From: an uncultured Dokdonia sp.
GTDB lineage: Bacteria; Bacteroidota; Bacteroidia; Flavobacteriales; Flavobacteriaceae
Assembly (NCBI RefSeq): GCF_947492535.1
Contig: NZ_CANLNH010000024.1
Span: 1 to 49,109 of the forward strand
Length of the DNA: 49,109 nucleotides
Reading direction: 5' to 3'
Under the pieces are notes generated by a model. That model worked only from the letters and a program-made list of their open reading frames with translations, did not search any database and had not been told where the DNA came from. Shown piece by piece: positions 36,239-44,303 of this stretch. The translations under genes were made by a program, and so were the position numbers. The first letter of the stretch is position 1, and every line of letters starts with the position of its first letter.

Positions 36239-38301
36239 TAATTATTCACTGCATTTAAGTAATACTCATAGGTAGCAAATTGAGATCTTACTTTAGGTTT
36301 ATCATTTTCTACATATGCATTATCTTGTCTTTCGTTCAGTTTTCTTGCTTTCACATTATCATTCCAGCATATATCTAAGGTCTCTAAGATTTCTCTCTTC
36401 ACATCTTGATCATAAATAGGACAACTCACCTCTACTCTATTATCCAAATTACGAGACATCCAATCTGAAGAAGATATATAGACTTTTGAATCCTCTCCTT
36501 TTCCAAAAACATACACTCTTGGATGTTCTAAAAATCGATCTATAACACTAATCCCACGTATATTATCACTCAATCCAGGTACGCCAGGAATTAAACAACA
36601 AATACCTCTTACAATTAAATCTACTTTTACACCCGCTTGACTAGCTTCATATAACTTATCGATAATTGCATAATTAGAAAGACTATTCAATTTAAGGCGA
36701 ATATACCCTTTGCCACCTTCCTCTACTTTTTCTATTTCCTCATCTATCAATCTATAAAATGTATTCCTACTATAATGAGGAGAGACTACTAGATGCTTAT
36801 ATTTATTAACGATATAATTCGTATCAAAAAACACAAACAGCTTTGATAGATCTTTCAATATTTTCTGATCTGCAGTAAATAAGGTATAATCTGTATAAAT
36901 ATTGGCTGTCTTATGATTAAAATTACCTGTACTTATAAAACCATATCTTACTATTTTTTCCTGTTCTTCTCTCTCAATTACACATACTTTACTATGTACT
37001 TTTAAACCAGGCACACCAAAAATAAGCTTCACCCCTTGGTTTTCCATTTGTTTCGCATACATCATATTTGACTCTTCATCAAAACGCGCTCGTAATTCTA
37101 TCTGAACAGTTACCTCTTTTCCATTTTGAGCCGCATTAATTAAAGCACTCGCAATGTGAGATATTTTTGCAAGTCTATAGATTGTAATTTTAACCGACTT
37201 TACCTTTGGATCTAAAGCTGCTTCACGTAAAAATTTAATAGTATACGCAAATGTGTGATAAGGCGCATATTGTAAATAGTCTTTTTGAGCTATTTTTTCA
37301 AACATGCTACAATCTAATGTGATTCCTTTTATAGGAAGTGGTTTTTGTTTTGGATACAGTAAATCTTTACGTCCCAAACTAGGGAATCCCATATAATCTT
37401 TTCGATTGTGATATCGCCCCCCAGGAATGATACTATCATCATTTTCTATATCCAGCTTATTCAATAAAAAATCTAAGGTCTCTTTCTCTATGGTTTTATC
37501 AAATACAAAACGTACAGGCGCTCCATCTTCTCTCCCTTGCACAGATTTTGATAATTTTTCAATAAAGCTTTTCCCTAAATCAGATTCTATATCCAACTCA
37601 GCATCACGTGTAATCTTAATCATATGAGCAGAAATAGACTCATAATCAAAAATATTAAAGATACTATCCAGATTATACCGTATCACATCATCAATCATAA
37701 TGATACGATCTTGATCATCTATCTTAGGAAGCACAATAAAACGATCAATACTACTAGGTATTTCAAGCAATGCATACATAGGAGCTTCTTCTCCTTTCAT
37801 GACCATTTTAATCGTAAGATAGGCGTCTAGATCCTGAATACGTGGTAACTCTACATCTTCTCTCAAGATGATCGTTTCAATAGCAGGACTCACTTCTTCT
37901 GTAAAAAAGTCTTTCACAAACCGTTCATGCTCTTCATGTTCAATCTCTGTTTCTTTAATAACATGAATTCCCTCAGCCTCAAGCTTTTTATAAATATCTT
38001 GTAGAATATGTAAACTTTCTGCCTGTTGATCAATTACTATATCTGTAATCATAGGTAGTAATTCCTCTGCAGTATATACCCCTAATGCTTTTCTACCTTT
38101 TCGTCCTGCTCTTACAATACGACGTACTGTCGCATAACGAACTTTAAAAAACTCATCGAGATTATTAGAAAAAATACCTAAAAAACGGAGTCGTTCTATT
38201 AGAGGGACCGTCTCATCGGCAGCTTCTTGTAATACACGACCATTAAACTGTAACCAACTTAACTCTCTATTTATATACTTACTCTTCTGGAGTTCATTCA
38301 T
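36238..38301 (-). CDS. ppk1: Polyphosphate kinase 1
   Basis: 687 residues. It makes polyphosphate from ATP. The active histidine is H436 in GLKVHSKVCVIE (H435 in E. coli); the RARFDEESN and STGNFNHKTA motifs and the second HxK-type region (DWMSRNLDNRVEVSCPI) are present. The length is typical. Its ATG is 3 bases after the sixA stop, and its TAA overlaps the ppx ATG by one base. Confidence 0.97.
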   Translation of the reverse strand: MNELQKSKYINRELSWLQFNGRVLQEAADETVPLIERLRFLGIFSNNLDEFFKVRYATVRRIVRAGRKGRKALGVYTAEELLPMITDIVIDQQAESLHILQDIYKKLEAEGIHVIKETEIEHEEHERFVKDFFTEEVSPAIETIILREDVELPRIQDLDAYLTIKMVMKGEEAPMYALLEIPSSIDRFIVLPKIDDQDRIIMIDDVIRYNLDSIFNIFDYESISAHMIKITRDAELDIESDLGKSFIEKLSKSVQGREDGAPVRFVFDKTIEKETLDFLLNKLDIENDDSIIPGGRYHNRKDYMGFPSLGRKDLLYPKQKPLPIKGITLDCSMFEKIAQKDYLQYAPYHTFAYTIKFLREAALDPKVKSVKITIYRLAKISHIASALINAAQNGKEVTVQIELRARFDEESNMMYAKQMENQGVKLIFGVPGLKVHSKVCVIEREEQEKIVRYGFISTGNFNHKTANIYTDYTLFTADQKILKDLSKLFVFFDTNYIVNKYKHLVVSPHYSRNTFYRLIDEEIEKVEEGGKGYIRLKLNSLSNYAIIDKLYEASQAGVKVDLIVRGICCLIPGVPGLSDNIRGISVIDRFLEHPRVYVFGKGEDSKVYISSSDWMSRNLDNRVEVSCPIYDQDVKREILETLDICWNDNVKARKLNERQDNAYVENDKPKVRSQFATYEYYLNAVNN

Positions 38302-38304
38302 ATT

Positions 38305-38787
38305 TTATAATTCTTTAGGTATGCACGTAAAAATAGTCTCTCCCTGACTCATATCCTTCCAATGATCTATATTAAATGTAATAGCAGTAAATCCACAAGT
38401 AGGTACATTATCTACATATAAGCTCCCATAGGTATTCACAAAATTAGTCATTGCATTATTATGTCCAAAAACCATGAGGCAATCAATTCCATCATCACAA
38501 TTTCGAATCACATCCACCAAATCTCTCCCGTCAAAATCATACAGTTTATGATCTAATATGATTTCTTCTTCTGGTATTTGGTACGCTTTCGCGAAAAAAA
38601 ACGACGTTGTCTTCGCACGCATCGCATCACTACTCATCATCAAGTCTGGCTTTGGCATCTTACTTGCCACATGAGCAGCTACTCTAGGCGCATCATTGAG
38701 TCCTCTATCATTTAAAGGACGCTCATGATCTATCACATCAAATTTCCAACTAGACTTCGCATGGCGAACTACATACAGTGTTTTCAT
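38305..38787 (-). CDS. sixA: SixA-type phosphohistidine phosphatase
   Basis: 160 residues of the histidine phosphatase superfamily. RHAKSSW (R8, H9) carries the phosphohistidine; a second His comes in VFGHNNAMT, and ERPLNDRGLNDAPRVA is the usual SixA stretch. It may remove phosphate from phosphohistidine proteins. The location next to ppk1, whose mechanism uses a phosphohistidine, is suggestive. An imperfect palindrome is read as AFFFAKAY (residue 69). Spacing to both neighbours is 3 bases. Confidence 0.88.
   Translation of the reverse strand: MKTLYVVRHAKSSWKFDVIDHERPLNDRGLNDAPRVAAHVASKMPKPDLMMSSDAMRAKTTSFFFAKAYQIPEEEIILDHKLYDFDGRDLVDVIRNCDDGIDCLMVFGHNNAMTNFVNTYGSLYVDNVPTCGFTAITFNIDHWKDMSQGETIFTCIPKEL
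38587..38596. repeat. Dispersed palindrome, copy 10, half-eroded, inside sixA
   Basis: The core TTTCGCGAAA is intact and the left arm TACGC is kept; the right arm is a run of A. Read as FAKA. Confidence 0.7.
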
Positions 38788-38790
38788 ATA

Positions 38791-39435
38791 TCAAGGTGCT
38801 AAACGTTCTTTGATCCATTGTTCTCCATCCAATCTATATCGAATTCTATCATGGAGTCTACTCGGCCTTCCTTGCCAAAACTCGACAGAAACAGGTGTTA
38901 CTAAATAACCACCCCAATGTGATGGTCTTGTAATCGTTTCATTGGCATATTTCGCTTTAAGCGCATTCATTCTATCCTCTAAAACTTCACGATTTTCAAT
39001 CACCGTACTCTGATTTGAAACCAAAGCCCCTAACTGACTACCTTTAGGACGGGCATTAAAATAACGATCCGATCGCTCTGGAGTTACTTTTCGTACAGTG
39101 CCTTTTATTATAACTTGACGCTCCATACTTGGCCAGAAAAAAGATAATCCAATTTGCGGATGCTTTGCCATACTGATCCCTTTCTCACTTTCATAATTTG
39201 TATAAAACACAAACCCTTCCTGATCATATTCTTTTAGTAACACAATGCGTGACTTAGGAAAACCATCTTCCCCTAGAGTTGCTAGTGTCATGGCATTGGG
39301 TTCTTTTACACCTCCATCTTCTTCAATTTCTTGATACCACGTAGCAAATTGCGCTATAGGGTTGTCACTCATATCAGCTATAAGCAATGCCCCTTTTTCA
39401 TAATTTTGTCTAAACGCATGTAAGTCTCTATTCAT
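38791..39435 (-). CDS. pdxH: Pyridoxamine 5'-phosphate oxidase
   Basis: 214 residues. It oxidises pyridoxamine or pyridoxine 5'-phosphate to PLP with FMN and O2. The split-barrel FMN site is clear (NAMTLATLGEDGFPKSRIVL, LSFFWPSMERQVIIKGTV), as are SNQSTVI and the C-terminal EFWQGRPSRLHDRIRY. It leads the pdxH-sixA-ppk1-ppx operon (spacers 3, 3 and -1 bases). The 153-base region upstream, shared with the divergent lipoprotein gene, has no gene. Confidence 0.96.
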   Translation of the reverse strand: MNRDLHAFRQNYEKGALLIADMSDNPIAQFATWYQEIEEDGGVKEPNAMTLATLGEDGFPKSRIVLLKEYDQEGFVFYTNYESEKGISMAKHPQIGLSFFWPSMERQVIIKGTVRKVTPERSDRYFNARPKGSQLGALVSNQSTVIENREVLEDRMNALKAKYANETITRPSHWGGYLVTPVSVEFWQGRPSRLHDRIRYRLDGEQWIKERLAP

Positions 39436-39588
39436 ACCTGCTAAGGTACGAGAAAGCTAACGAAGTTAAAAGTAGTCATATACGGTTTCACATAGAATTA
39501 ACCTTCCACAACGATCCCGCAAATAGGGGCATTCACCCCTTGTTATACCATACTGACTTTTATAACTTTACAAGTAAACCATTCTCAC

Positions 39589-39960
39589 ATGAAATCACAA
39601 AGATATCTACAGCGCTACTTATACGTAATTTGTACGCTATTTTTTCTAAGTAATCTCACTTCTTGCGTTAGTACGCGTGTAGAAGCAAATCCCTATCAAG
39701 ACGGAGCGGTAAACATTCCATGTCAAGAAAAAAGTAGCTGGAGTTACTTCTGGGGATTAAAACAAAAAACCGTAAGTGCAAACCCTGAAATAGAAGGCAC
39801 CGAATGCCCGTGTAGAAACAAAGCAATGACTTGGGTAGAAACCAAATCTTCCTTAGGAGATTTCTTATTAAGCTTAATAACGGTAGGCACTGTAAACCAC
39901 AGAACCGTCACCTATGGTTGTGCAAGAGATCAAGAGGGAGATGGCGGATTAGACGATTAA
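39589..39960 (+). CDS. Hypothetical lipoprotein
   Basis: 123 residues. A hydrophobic signal (LYVICTLFFLSNLTSC) ends in the lipobox LTSC with C26, so the mature protein is lipid-anchored. The mature part has CQEKSSWSYFWGLKQKTVSA, EGTECPCRNKAMTW and a short hydrophobic stretch (GDFLLSLITVGTVNHRTVTY), ending acidic (EGDGGLDD). I do not recognise the family. It precedes the FAD oxidase gene by 11 bases on the same strand and is probably cotranscribed with it. Confidence 0.75.
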   Translation: MKSQRYLQRYLYVICTLFFLSNLTSCVSTRVEANPYQDGAVNIPCQEKSSWSYFWGLKQKTVSANPEIEGTECPCRNKAMTWVETKSSLGDFLLSLITVGTVNHRTVTYGCARDQEGDGGLDD

Positions 39961-39971
39961 TACTACATATT

Positions 39972-41549
39972 ATGATACCAGAAGGACTAGAGAAATTACC
40001 CATTCAAGAATGGACCAATAAGCACGAAAATTTCACACATGATCTCGTACCAGATACTTCCTTTAAAGTATTCAATCCTACAGGAAAAAATCGTAGGGAT
40101 CGTTATCAAAAAACCACCAAAAACTTTCAGTGGCTCATCAAACACGGCATTGACAATGACATCAGACTTCGCGCTATGGGAAGCGGTTGGTCGTTTACCA
40201 AAGTAGGCGTTACCGAAGGAGGATTGATCGATACAGCCTCTTTAAATTTTTCATTTCCGCTTACGCGAAAATATGTAGCGACCGACTACCCGAAACAACC
40301 ACAAGATTTGTACTTCTTACAATGTGGAAGTATTATCTACGAAATCAATAATCGGTTAGCGACCAAAAATCCTGCACGATCTATCAAAGCATCTGGAGCG
40401 AGTAATGGTCAGACGATTGCTGGAGCCTTATCCACTGGTACGCATGGTGCGGCTTTTGAAGTAGGTGCTATTCAAGATTTTGTGGTAGGATTACATCTCA
40501 TTACAGGCCCTAACGAACATGTATGGTTGGAGCGAGCTTCCTATCCCGTTGCGGCACCAACATTTGTTGATTGGTTAGATGCCAAAATCATTAAAGATGA
40601 TGCATTATTTGAAGCAGCTTTAGTCAGTTTTGGGAGCTTTGGTTTTATACACGGCGTCATGATAGAAACCGAACCTATCTTCCTATTAGAAGAACATCGT
40701 AAAGGAGATATCCCATACAACGCCGATCTAAAAAAGGCGATGACACAACTAGATTTCTCTGGTCTTAATTTACCCGGAGCTGGTCCTAACAAAGAATTAT
40801 ACCATTTTGAAGTCCTCTTTAATCTACACAAGTTTGAAAAGAACAATCCAAATAAAGGCGCCTTCTTAAAGTACATGTATAAGAAACCGTATCAACTTCC
40901 TTATACACCTGTAGTACGTGATAATAACTTTACCTATGGAGATGACTTACTAGGGATTATGTCTTCTACCCTCGATCGATTGGGCGTTATTTCAGATTTA
41001 TTAATTCCTCCCATGGTGAATACCATGTTTGGACTCGCATTTGCGCCACAACCACCACAAACAGGAACGATACGCGAACTCTTTAACTACACCAAATTCA
41101 GAGGAAAAGTAGCGAGTGCCGCGATAGGTATTGATATCGCCAATTCTGCAAAAGTCGTAGAAGAAATCATAGACGTTAACAAGAAATGTCCATTCCCTGG
41201 CGGGCTTTCTTTACGGTATGTAAAAGGTACCAAAGCGACCTTAGGGTTTACAAGATTCACACATACCTGTGTCCTAGAAATGGATGGTGTAGACAGTAAA
41301 GCGGCACGTACATTTTATGAAGCCGTCTGGAACCGACTGGAAGAAAAGAATATTCCATACACATTACATTGGGGTAAAATTAATTTTAACCTCAACAAAA
41401 CGCGTGTTAAAAACATGTACGGCACTACCCATGTAAATGCATGGATTGATGCTCGTAATACATTACTCACAAATGATGCAGCAAAAGTATTTACCAATAA
41501 ATTCATAGAACGCTGCGGGTTGGATATGCTTTTAGGGCCAATTGTTTAA
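39972..41549 (+). CDS. FAD-linked oxidase of the ALO/GULO (VAO) family
   Basis: 525 residues from the ATG at 39972; a longer frame overlaps the preceding gene. The FAD-binding PCMH domain is in the N-terminal half (IRLRAMGSGWSF, IKASGASNGQTIAGALSTGT, HGAAFEVGAIQDFVVGLHLI). The C terminus has the HWGK motif (TLHWGKINF) of aldonolactone oxidases. In that family the GSGHS histidine carries FAD covalently; here it is Trp (GSGWS), so FAD should be non-covalent. No signal peptide is visible. The substrate is probably a sugar lactone or alditol; this is inference. Confidence 0.85.
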   Translation: MIPEGLEKLPIQEWTNKHENFTHDLVPDTSFKVFNPTGKNRRDRYQKTTKNFQWLIKHGIDNDIRLRAMGSGWSFTKVGVTEGGLIDTASLNFSFPLTRKYVATDYPKQPQDLYFLQCGSIIYEINNRLATKNPARSIKASGASNGQTIAGALSTGTHGAAFEVGAIQDFVVGLHLITGPNEHVWLERASYPVAAPTFVDWLDAKIIKDDALFEAALVSFGSFGFIHGVMIETEPIFLLEEHRKGDIPYNADLKKAMTQLDFSGLNLPGAGPNKELYHFEVLFNLHKFEKNNPNKGAFLKYMYKKPYQLPYTPVVRDNNFTYGDDLLGIMSSTLDRLGVISDLLIPPMVNTMFGLAFAPQPPQTGTIRELFNYTKFRGKVASAAIGIDIANSAKVVEEIIDVNKKCPFPGGLSLRYVKGTKATLGFTRFTHTCVLEMDGVDSKAARTFYEAVWNRLEEKNIPYTLHWGKINFNLNKTRVKNMYGTTHVNAWIDARNTLLTNDAAKVFTNKFIERCGLDMLLGPIV

Positions 41550-41615
41550 AAGCCCCCTACCCCCGAAGGGGGAACTTTAGCTACTTCTCTTGAAATCAAA
41601 ATAGAGTAACACTCT

Positions 41616-41638
41616 AAAATAGAGTAGTACTCTATTTT
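41616..41638. repeat. Perfect 23-base palindrome
   Basis: AAAATAGAGTA-G-TACTCTATTTT with 11-base arms. Just before it (41598-41615) is a direct near-copy, so this is a doubled AAAATAGAGTA unit. Confidence 0.8.
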
Positions 41639-41773
41639 GTGTTGCTATACATACACACCCCTTACTCCCTCTTTCTAGAGGGGAAACTGTTCTGTATTAA
41701 AAAATCTTCATTTTGAGTAGTACTAGGTACACTTTTACGCGCCTCTCTGCTGACAGACAGGAGCACAAAAAAA

Positions 41774-41834
41774 GCTCATCCCCTTAACGAGGGGAGGTGG
41801 ATGAATCGAAGCATGAGATTCAGACGGAGGGGAG
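41774..41834 (+). repeat. Repeat family B, copy 1
   Basis: Begins GCTCATCCCC and ends CAGACGGAGGGGAG, with GAGGGGAGGTGGATGAA in the middle. The same unit, with a few changes, occurs at 46020-46080. Outer ends pair, so it folds. Confidence 0.75.
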
Positions 41835-42062
41835 TTTAAAGTATGTACCAATCAGTATCTTCATAAAAAAAGGAAACTGTTCTGTTTTATAAAATCTTCA
41901 TTTGAGTGTTCCCTTCTAAGAAGGCGATGTGCTGAGTATGTAGAAGTAAGGGTTAGGGAGGTGTTATTGTTTCATCTGTAAAAGATCATACCAAAATATA
42001 GCGTGTTGCTCTATTTCTGATGTGGGTTATTGAATATGCTTTTATGCAAGATTGTATAAGCT

Positions 42063-42124
42063 CTCCCTTCCGTCTATATCTCGTTCCTCGCTATAGCCAC
42101 CTTCCCTCGCTGAGGGAAGGAGCT
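42063..42124 (-). repeat. Repeat family C, copy 1 (inverted)
   Basis: A 62-base unit that is nearly the exact reverse complement of 45911-45973 (only a few differences). It carries a CTTCCCTC / GAGGGAAG hairpin and a TATAGACGGAAGGGAG end. Confidence 0.8.
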
Positions 42125-42170
42125 TTTTTCTGATTTCACAAAACAAAGAAATCTATATGCTATATTCTTT

Positions 42171-42194
42171 TATATGCTTTTGCGAAAGCGTATA
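42171..42194. repeat. Dispersed palindrome, degenerate copy
   Basis: 24 bases that differ at two positions from the perfect 24-base copy at 731-754. Confidence 0.75.
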
Positions 42195-42305
42195 ATAAAT
42201 CATAAAACTACAATAGTTGCACACCTCTCTACCCCTCCTTCTTAGGAGAGAATACTCAGATGAAAGCATAACTAGGTACACTACTTCAACAGACTCGGAA
42301 TGATA

Positions 42306-42318
42306 TTTCGCGAAAGCG
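42306..42318. repeat. Dispersed palindrome, half copy
   Basis: TTTCGCGAAAGCG: core and right arm are intact, the left arm is lost. Confidence 0.75.
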
Positions 42319-42436
42319 GAAATAAAATATTTGTAGATATGAGTTTCCCCTCTAAGAAGAGGGGACTAAGGGGTGTGTTATTCAAAACAAAGAAATCTAT
42401 GTTCTATGAGCGAAGCGGTCTATGTTCTTTATTCTT

Positions 42437-42850
42437 TTACTTATTTTTTTTCTTCTTCCCTTTTACAAATCCTTTTTGGATAAGGAGATCACGTACGGCT
42501 TTATTATGCTTAACGATACGCATATGCTCTTCATAAGATAGTTCTTCATCATCATACAGCGCTTCGTAGTTTTCGAGTAATTCTACTTGATCTGTCGCCA
42601 TAAAATAACGTCTGTGTTCGGTATAACCATCGGCATCGAGGAAATACTCGCAGATATAGCCATTGTCTTCTATGATTTTAAAAGCAATGGTAATATTATT
42701 TTTTATCGCAGTAGATCCTGCAATGCGATATACGCGATCAGGATAGGTATCTTGTTTTACCAAAAAAAGATTACGTGGTATTAATTGATCAAAGTGCTCT
42801 TGCAGTTGGGCAGCAGCGGCTTTGGATATTTTTTTCTTTTCTTCCATCAT
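42437..42850 (-). CDS. Conserved hypothetical protein downstream of rnz
   Basis: 137 residues: a basic start (MMEEKKKISKAAAAQLQEHF), then RNLFLVKQDTYPDRVYRIAG, mixed alpha/beta segments with FKIIEDNGYICEYFLDADGY, an acidic patch (YDDEELSYEEHMRIV) and a Lys-rich end (GFVKGKKKKNK). No membrane segment, signal or known motif is visible. It starts 17 bases after the rnz stop and is probably in the same operon. I do not recognise a function. Confidence 0.75.
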   Translation of the reverse strand: MMEEKKKISKAAAAQLQEHFDQLIPRNLFLVKQDTYPDRVYRIAGSTAIKNNITIAFKIIEDNGYICEYFLDADGYTEHRRYFMATDQVELLENYEALYDDEELSYEEHMRIVKHNKAVRDLLIQKGFVKGKKKKNK

Positions 42851-42867
42851 CTTTTTTCGGGTCTCTT

Positions 42868-43785
42868 TTAAAACGTGAATACTTTCCCATCATCGGCAAG
42901 ATGAACATCTGGAAATATAGTTTCTGCTTCTTCTTTAAATTCGTTTAAGTCATTATATCGGGTAGAATAATGTCCTAAGATAAGATTTTCTACTTCGGCT
43001 TGTTTGGCGATACTCGCGGCTTGTTTGGCCGTACTATGACCTGTCGGTTTGCACAAATGCTCATGACTCTCTAGAAATGTAGATTCGTGGTATAATGCGG
43101 TTGCCTTTTGGATCTGATCAGCAATGGCAGGTTTGTACTTTGTATCACTACAATAGGCATAGCTTTTTGGTTTTGGTGGATCAAAGGTGAGTTCGCTATT
43201 AGGAACTATAGTCCCATCGTCTAAGGTCACATCACCGCCTTGTTTGATTTTATTGAAATAAGCTTTATCAATCTCAAGGTTAAGCGCTGCATTGATATTT
43301 AATTTACGTTGTCCTACTTTTTCTTGAAAGTAATAGCCATTGGCATAAATACGATGTTGCAGCGGAATCGTTATCACCGTCACTGCATCATCTTCATACA
43401 CCAATTCAGGTTCTTTGCTACTCAATTCTTTAAAATGTAACGGATAGCTTGTAAAACTCTGTGTAAGTTTCAGCTGTAACAGTACTATTTCTTTTATACC
43501 TACAGGACCATAAATGGTAAGCGGTGCGGTACGTTTTAAAAGACTAAAGGTCGAGATAACCCCCATGAGTCCGAAGAAATGATCTCCGTGTAAATGTGAA
43601 ATAAAAATATGCTTGATGCGTACAAACTTTATTTTATTTCGCCGTAAGGCAACCTGTGTTCCTTCTCCACAATCTATTAGAAATACATGATTCCGCATCT
43701 CAAGTACTTGTGACGTCGGATTTTTAAATGCGCCTGGAGCAGCGGCATAACAGCCTAAAATGGATACGGTAAATGTACTGCTCAT
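42868..43785 (-). CDS. rnz: Ribonuclease Z
   Basis: 305 residues, metallo-beta-lactamase fold, trims the 3' ends of tRNA precursors. The zinc motif is HLHGDH (H64, H66, D68, H69); further ligands lie in YCSDTKYK and LGHYSTRY, and the HSTAKQAA stretch is typical. The Ala-Ala-Pro-Gly motif near the start fits the short RNase Z form. The tRNAs of this window do not encode CCA, so 3' trimming and CCA addition are needed. Confidence 0.95.
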   Translation of the reverse strand: MSSTFTVSILGCYAAAPGAFKNPTSQVLEMRNHVFLIDCGEGTQVALRRNKIKFVRIKHIFISHLHGDHFFGLMGVISTFSLLKRTAPLTIYGPVGIKEIVLLQLKLTQSFTSYPLHFKELSSKEPELVYEDDAVTVITIPLQHRIYANGYYFQEKVGQRKLNINAALNLEIDKAYFNKIKQGGDVTLDDGTIVPNSELTFDPPKPKSYAYCSDTKYKPAIADQIQKATALYHESTFLESHEHLCKPTGHSTAKQAASIAKQAEVENLILGHYSTRYNDLNEFKEEAETIFPDVHLADDGKVFTF

Positions 43786-43864
43786 GAATGTTTCTTGTTT
43801 ATGAAATAAGAATGCGAAAATAAATATAAGTTTATAGAATTGAATTCGAATCCTAATATTTCTT

Positions 43865-43964
43865 CATTCCCGCGAAGGCGGGAATCTCATACTCTCTTAC
43901 TTAATCTTGAAAAGAATGTATGATTCTGGAAAACGATATTGAGATTCCCGCCTTCGCGGGAATG
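43865..43964. repeat. REP-like pair: two 25-base palindromic arms in inverted orientation
   Basis: The arm at 43865-43889 is the exact reverse complement of the one at 43940-43964, 50 bases apart. Each arm is itself a hairpin (CCCGC-GAAG-GCGGG). It fills most of the spacer between the STAS-like gene and rnz. Confidence 0.85.
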
Positions 43965-43967
43965 AAA

Positions 43968-44303
43968 TTAAAAGCCTAGATCACGCTCGATTTCCTCCAT
44001 TTGGATGATATCTTCGGCTTCTTGTAGCGTTGGTACGACAATCATTTCGTCAGGAATGATGTCATAATCAATCCCTGTATTGACAATCACAAAAGACTTT
44101 TTATCGGCGCGTTGGTAGTTTGAAAGTTTGATGAAACCAACGAGTTGTTCTAAGGTGAGTTCGGTATATTGTAAAAGATCAATCACGAGATTAAGATCTT
44201 CATATTTTTCAGGAACCACACGTTCTAAATACGATGCAAAATCAAGTACATCGTCACGTTCATCTTCTAGAATTGTATACGTATCTGTTTGTGTAATCTT
44301 CAT
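43968..44303 (-). CDS. Small STAS-like conserved protein
   Basis: 111 residues: MKITQTDTYTILEDERDDVL, LNLVIDLLQYTELTLEQLVG, KKSFVIVNTGIDYDIIPDEM, and an acidic end (EAEDIIQMEEIERDLGF). The alternating beta/alpha pattern resembles a STAS domain, but no phospho-acceptor motif is certain. Similar proteins of Flavobacteriia are sometimes annotated as RNase Z by gene neighbourhood. Its ATG overlaps the pyrB stop by one base (TAATG). Confidence 0.7.
   Translation of the reverse strand: MKITQTDTYTILEDERDDVLDFASYLERVVPEKYEDLNLVIDLLQYTELTLEQLVGFIKLSNYQRADKKSFVIVNTGIDYDIIPDEMIVVPTLQEAEDIIQMEEIERDLGF

Larger units (their letters stand above)
41552..42390. repeat. Nest of hairpin-forming repeats, no gene
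   Basis: 887 bases lie between the FAD oxidase gene and the next gene (stop at 42437), with no credible coding. Within it: GCCCCCTACCCCCGAAGGGG (41552-, again at 45860); a perfect 23-base palindrome (41616-41638); a CACACCCC...GAGGGGAAA unit at 41653-41686 and inverted at 42343-42378; a direct repeat starting GGAAACTGTTCTGT at 41682-41718 and 41872-41907; a 61-base unit at 41774-41834; an inverted 62-base unit at 42063-42124; and two palindrome remnants (42171-42194, 42306-42318). Confidence 0.75.

Noticed and set aside
41552-42390. CRISPR array in the repeat nest
   Set aside because: Repeats are of different families, lengths and orientation; there is no regular repeat-spacer period and no cas gene.
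42300-42536. A 78-residue plus-strand frame starting with MIFRESGNK
   Set aside because: It begins in a palindrome remnant, crosses the repeat nest and ends inside the conserved minus-strand gene at 42437.
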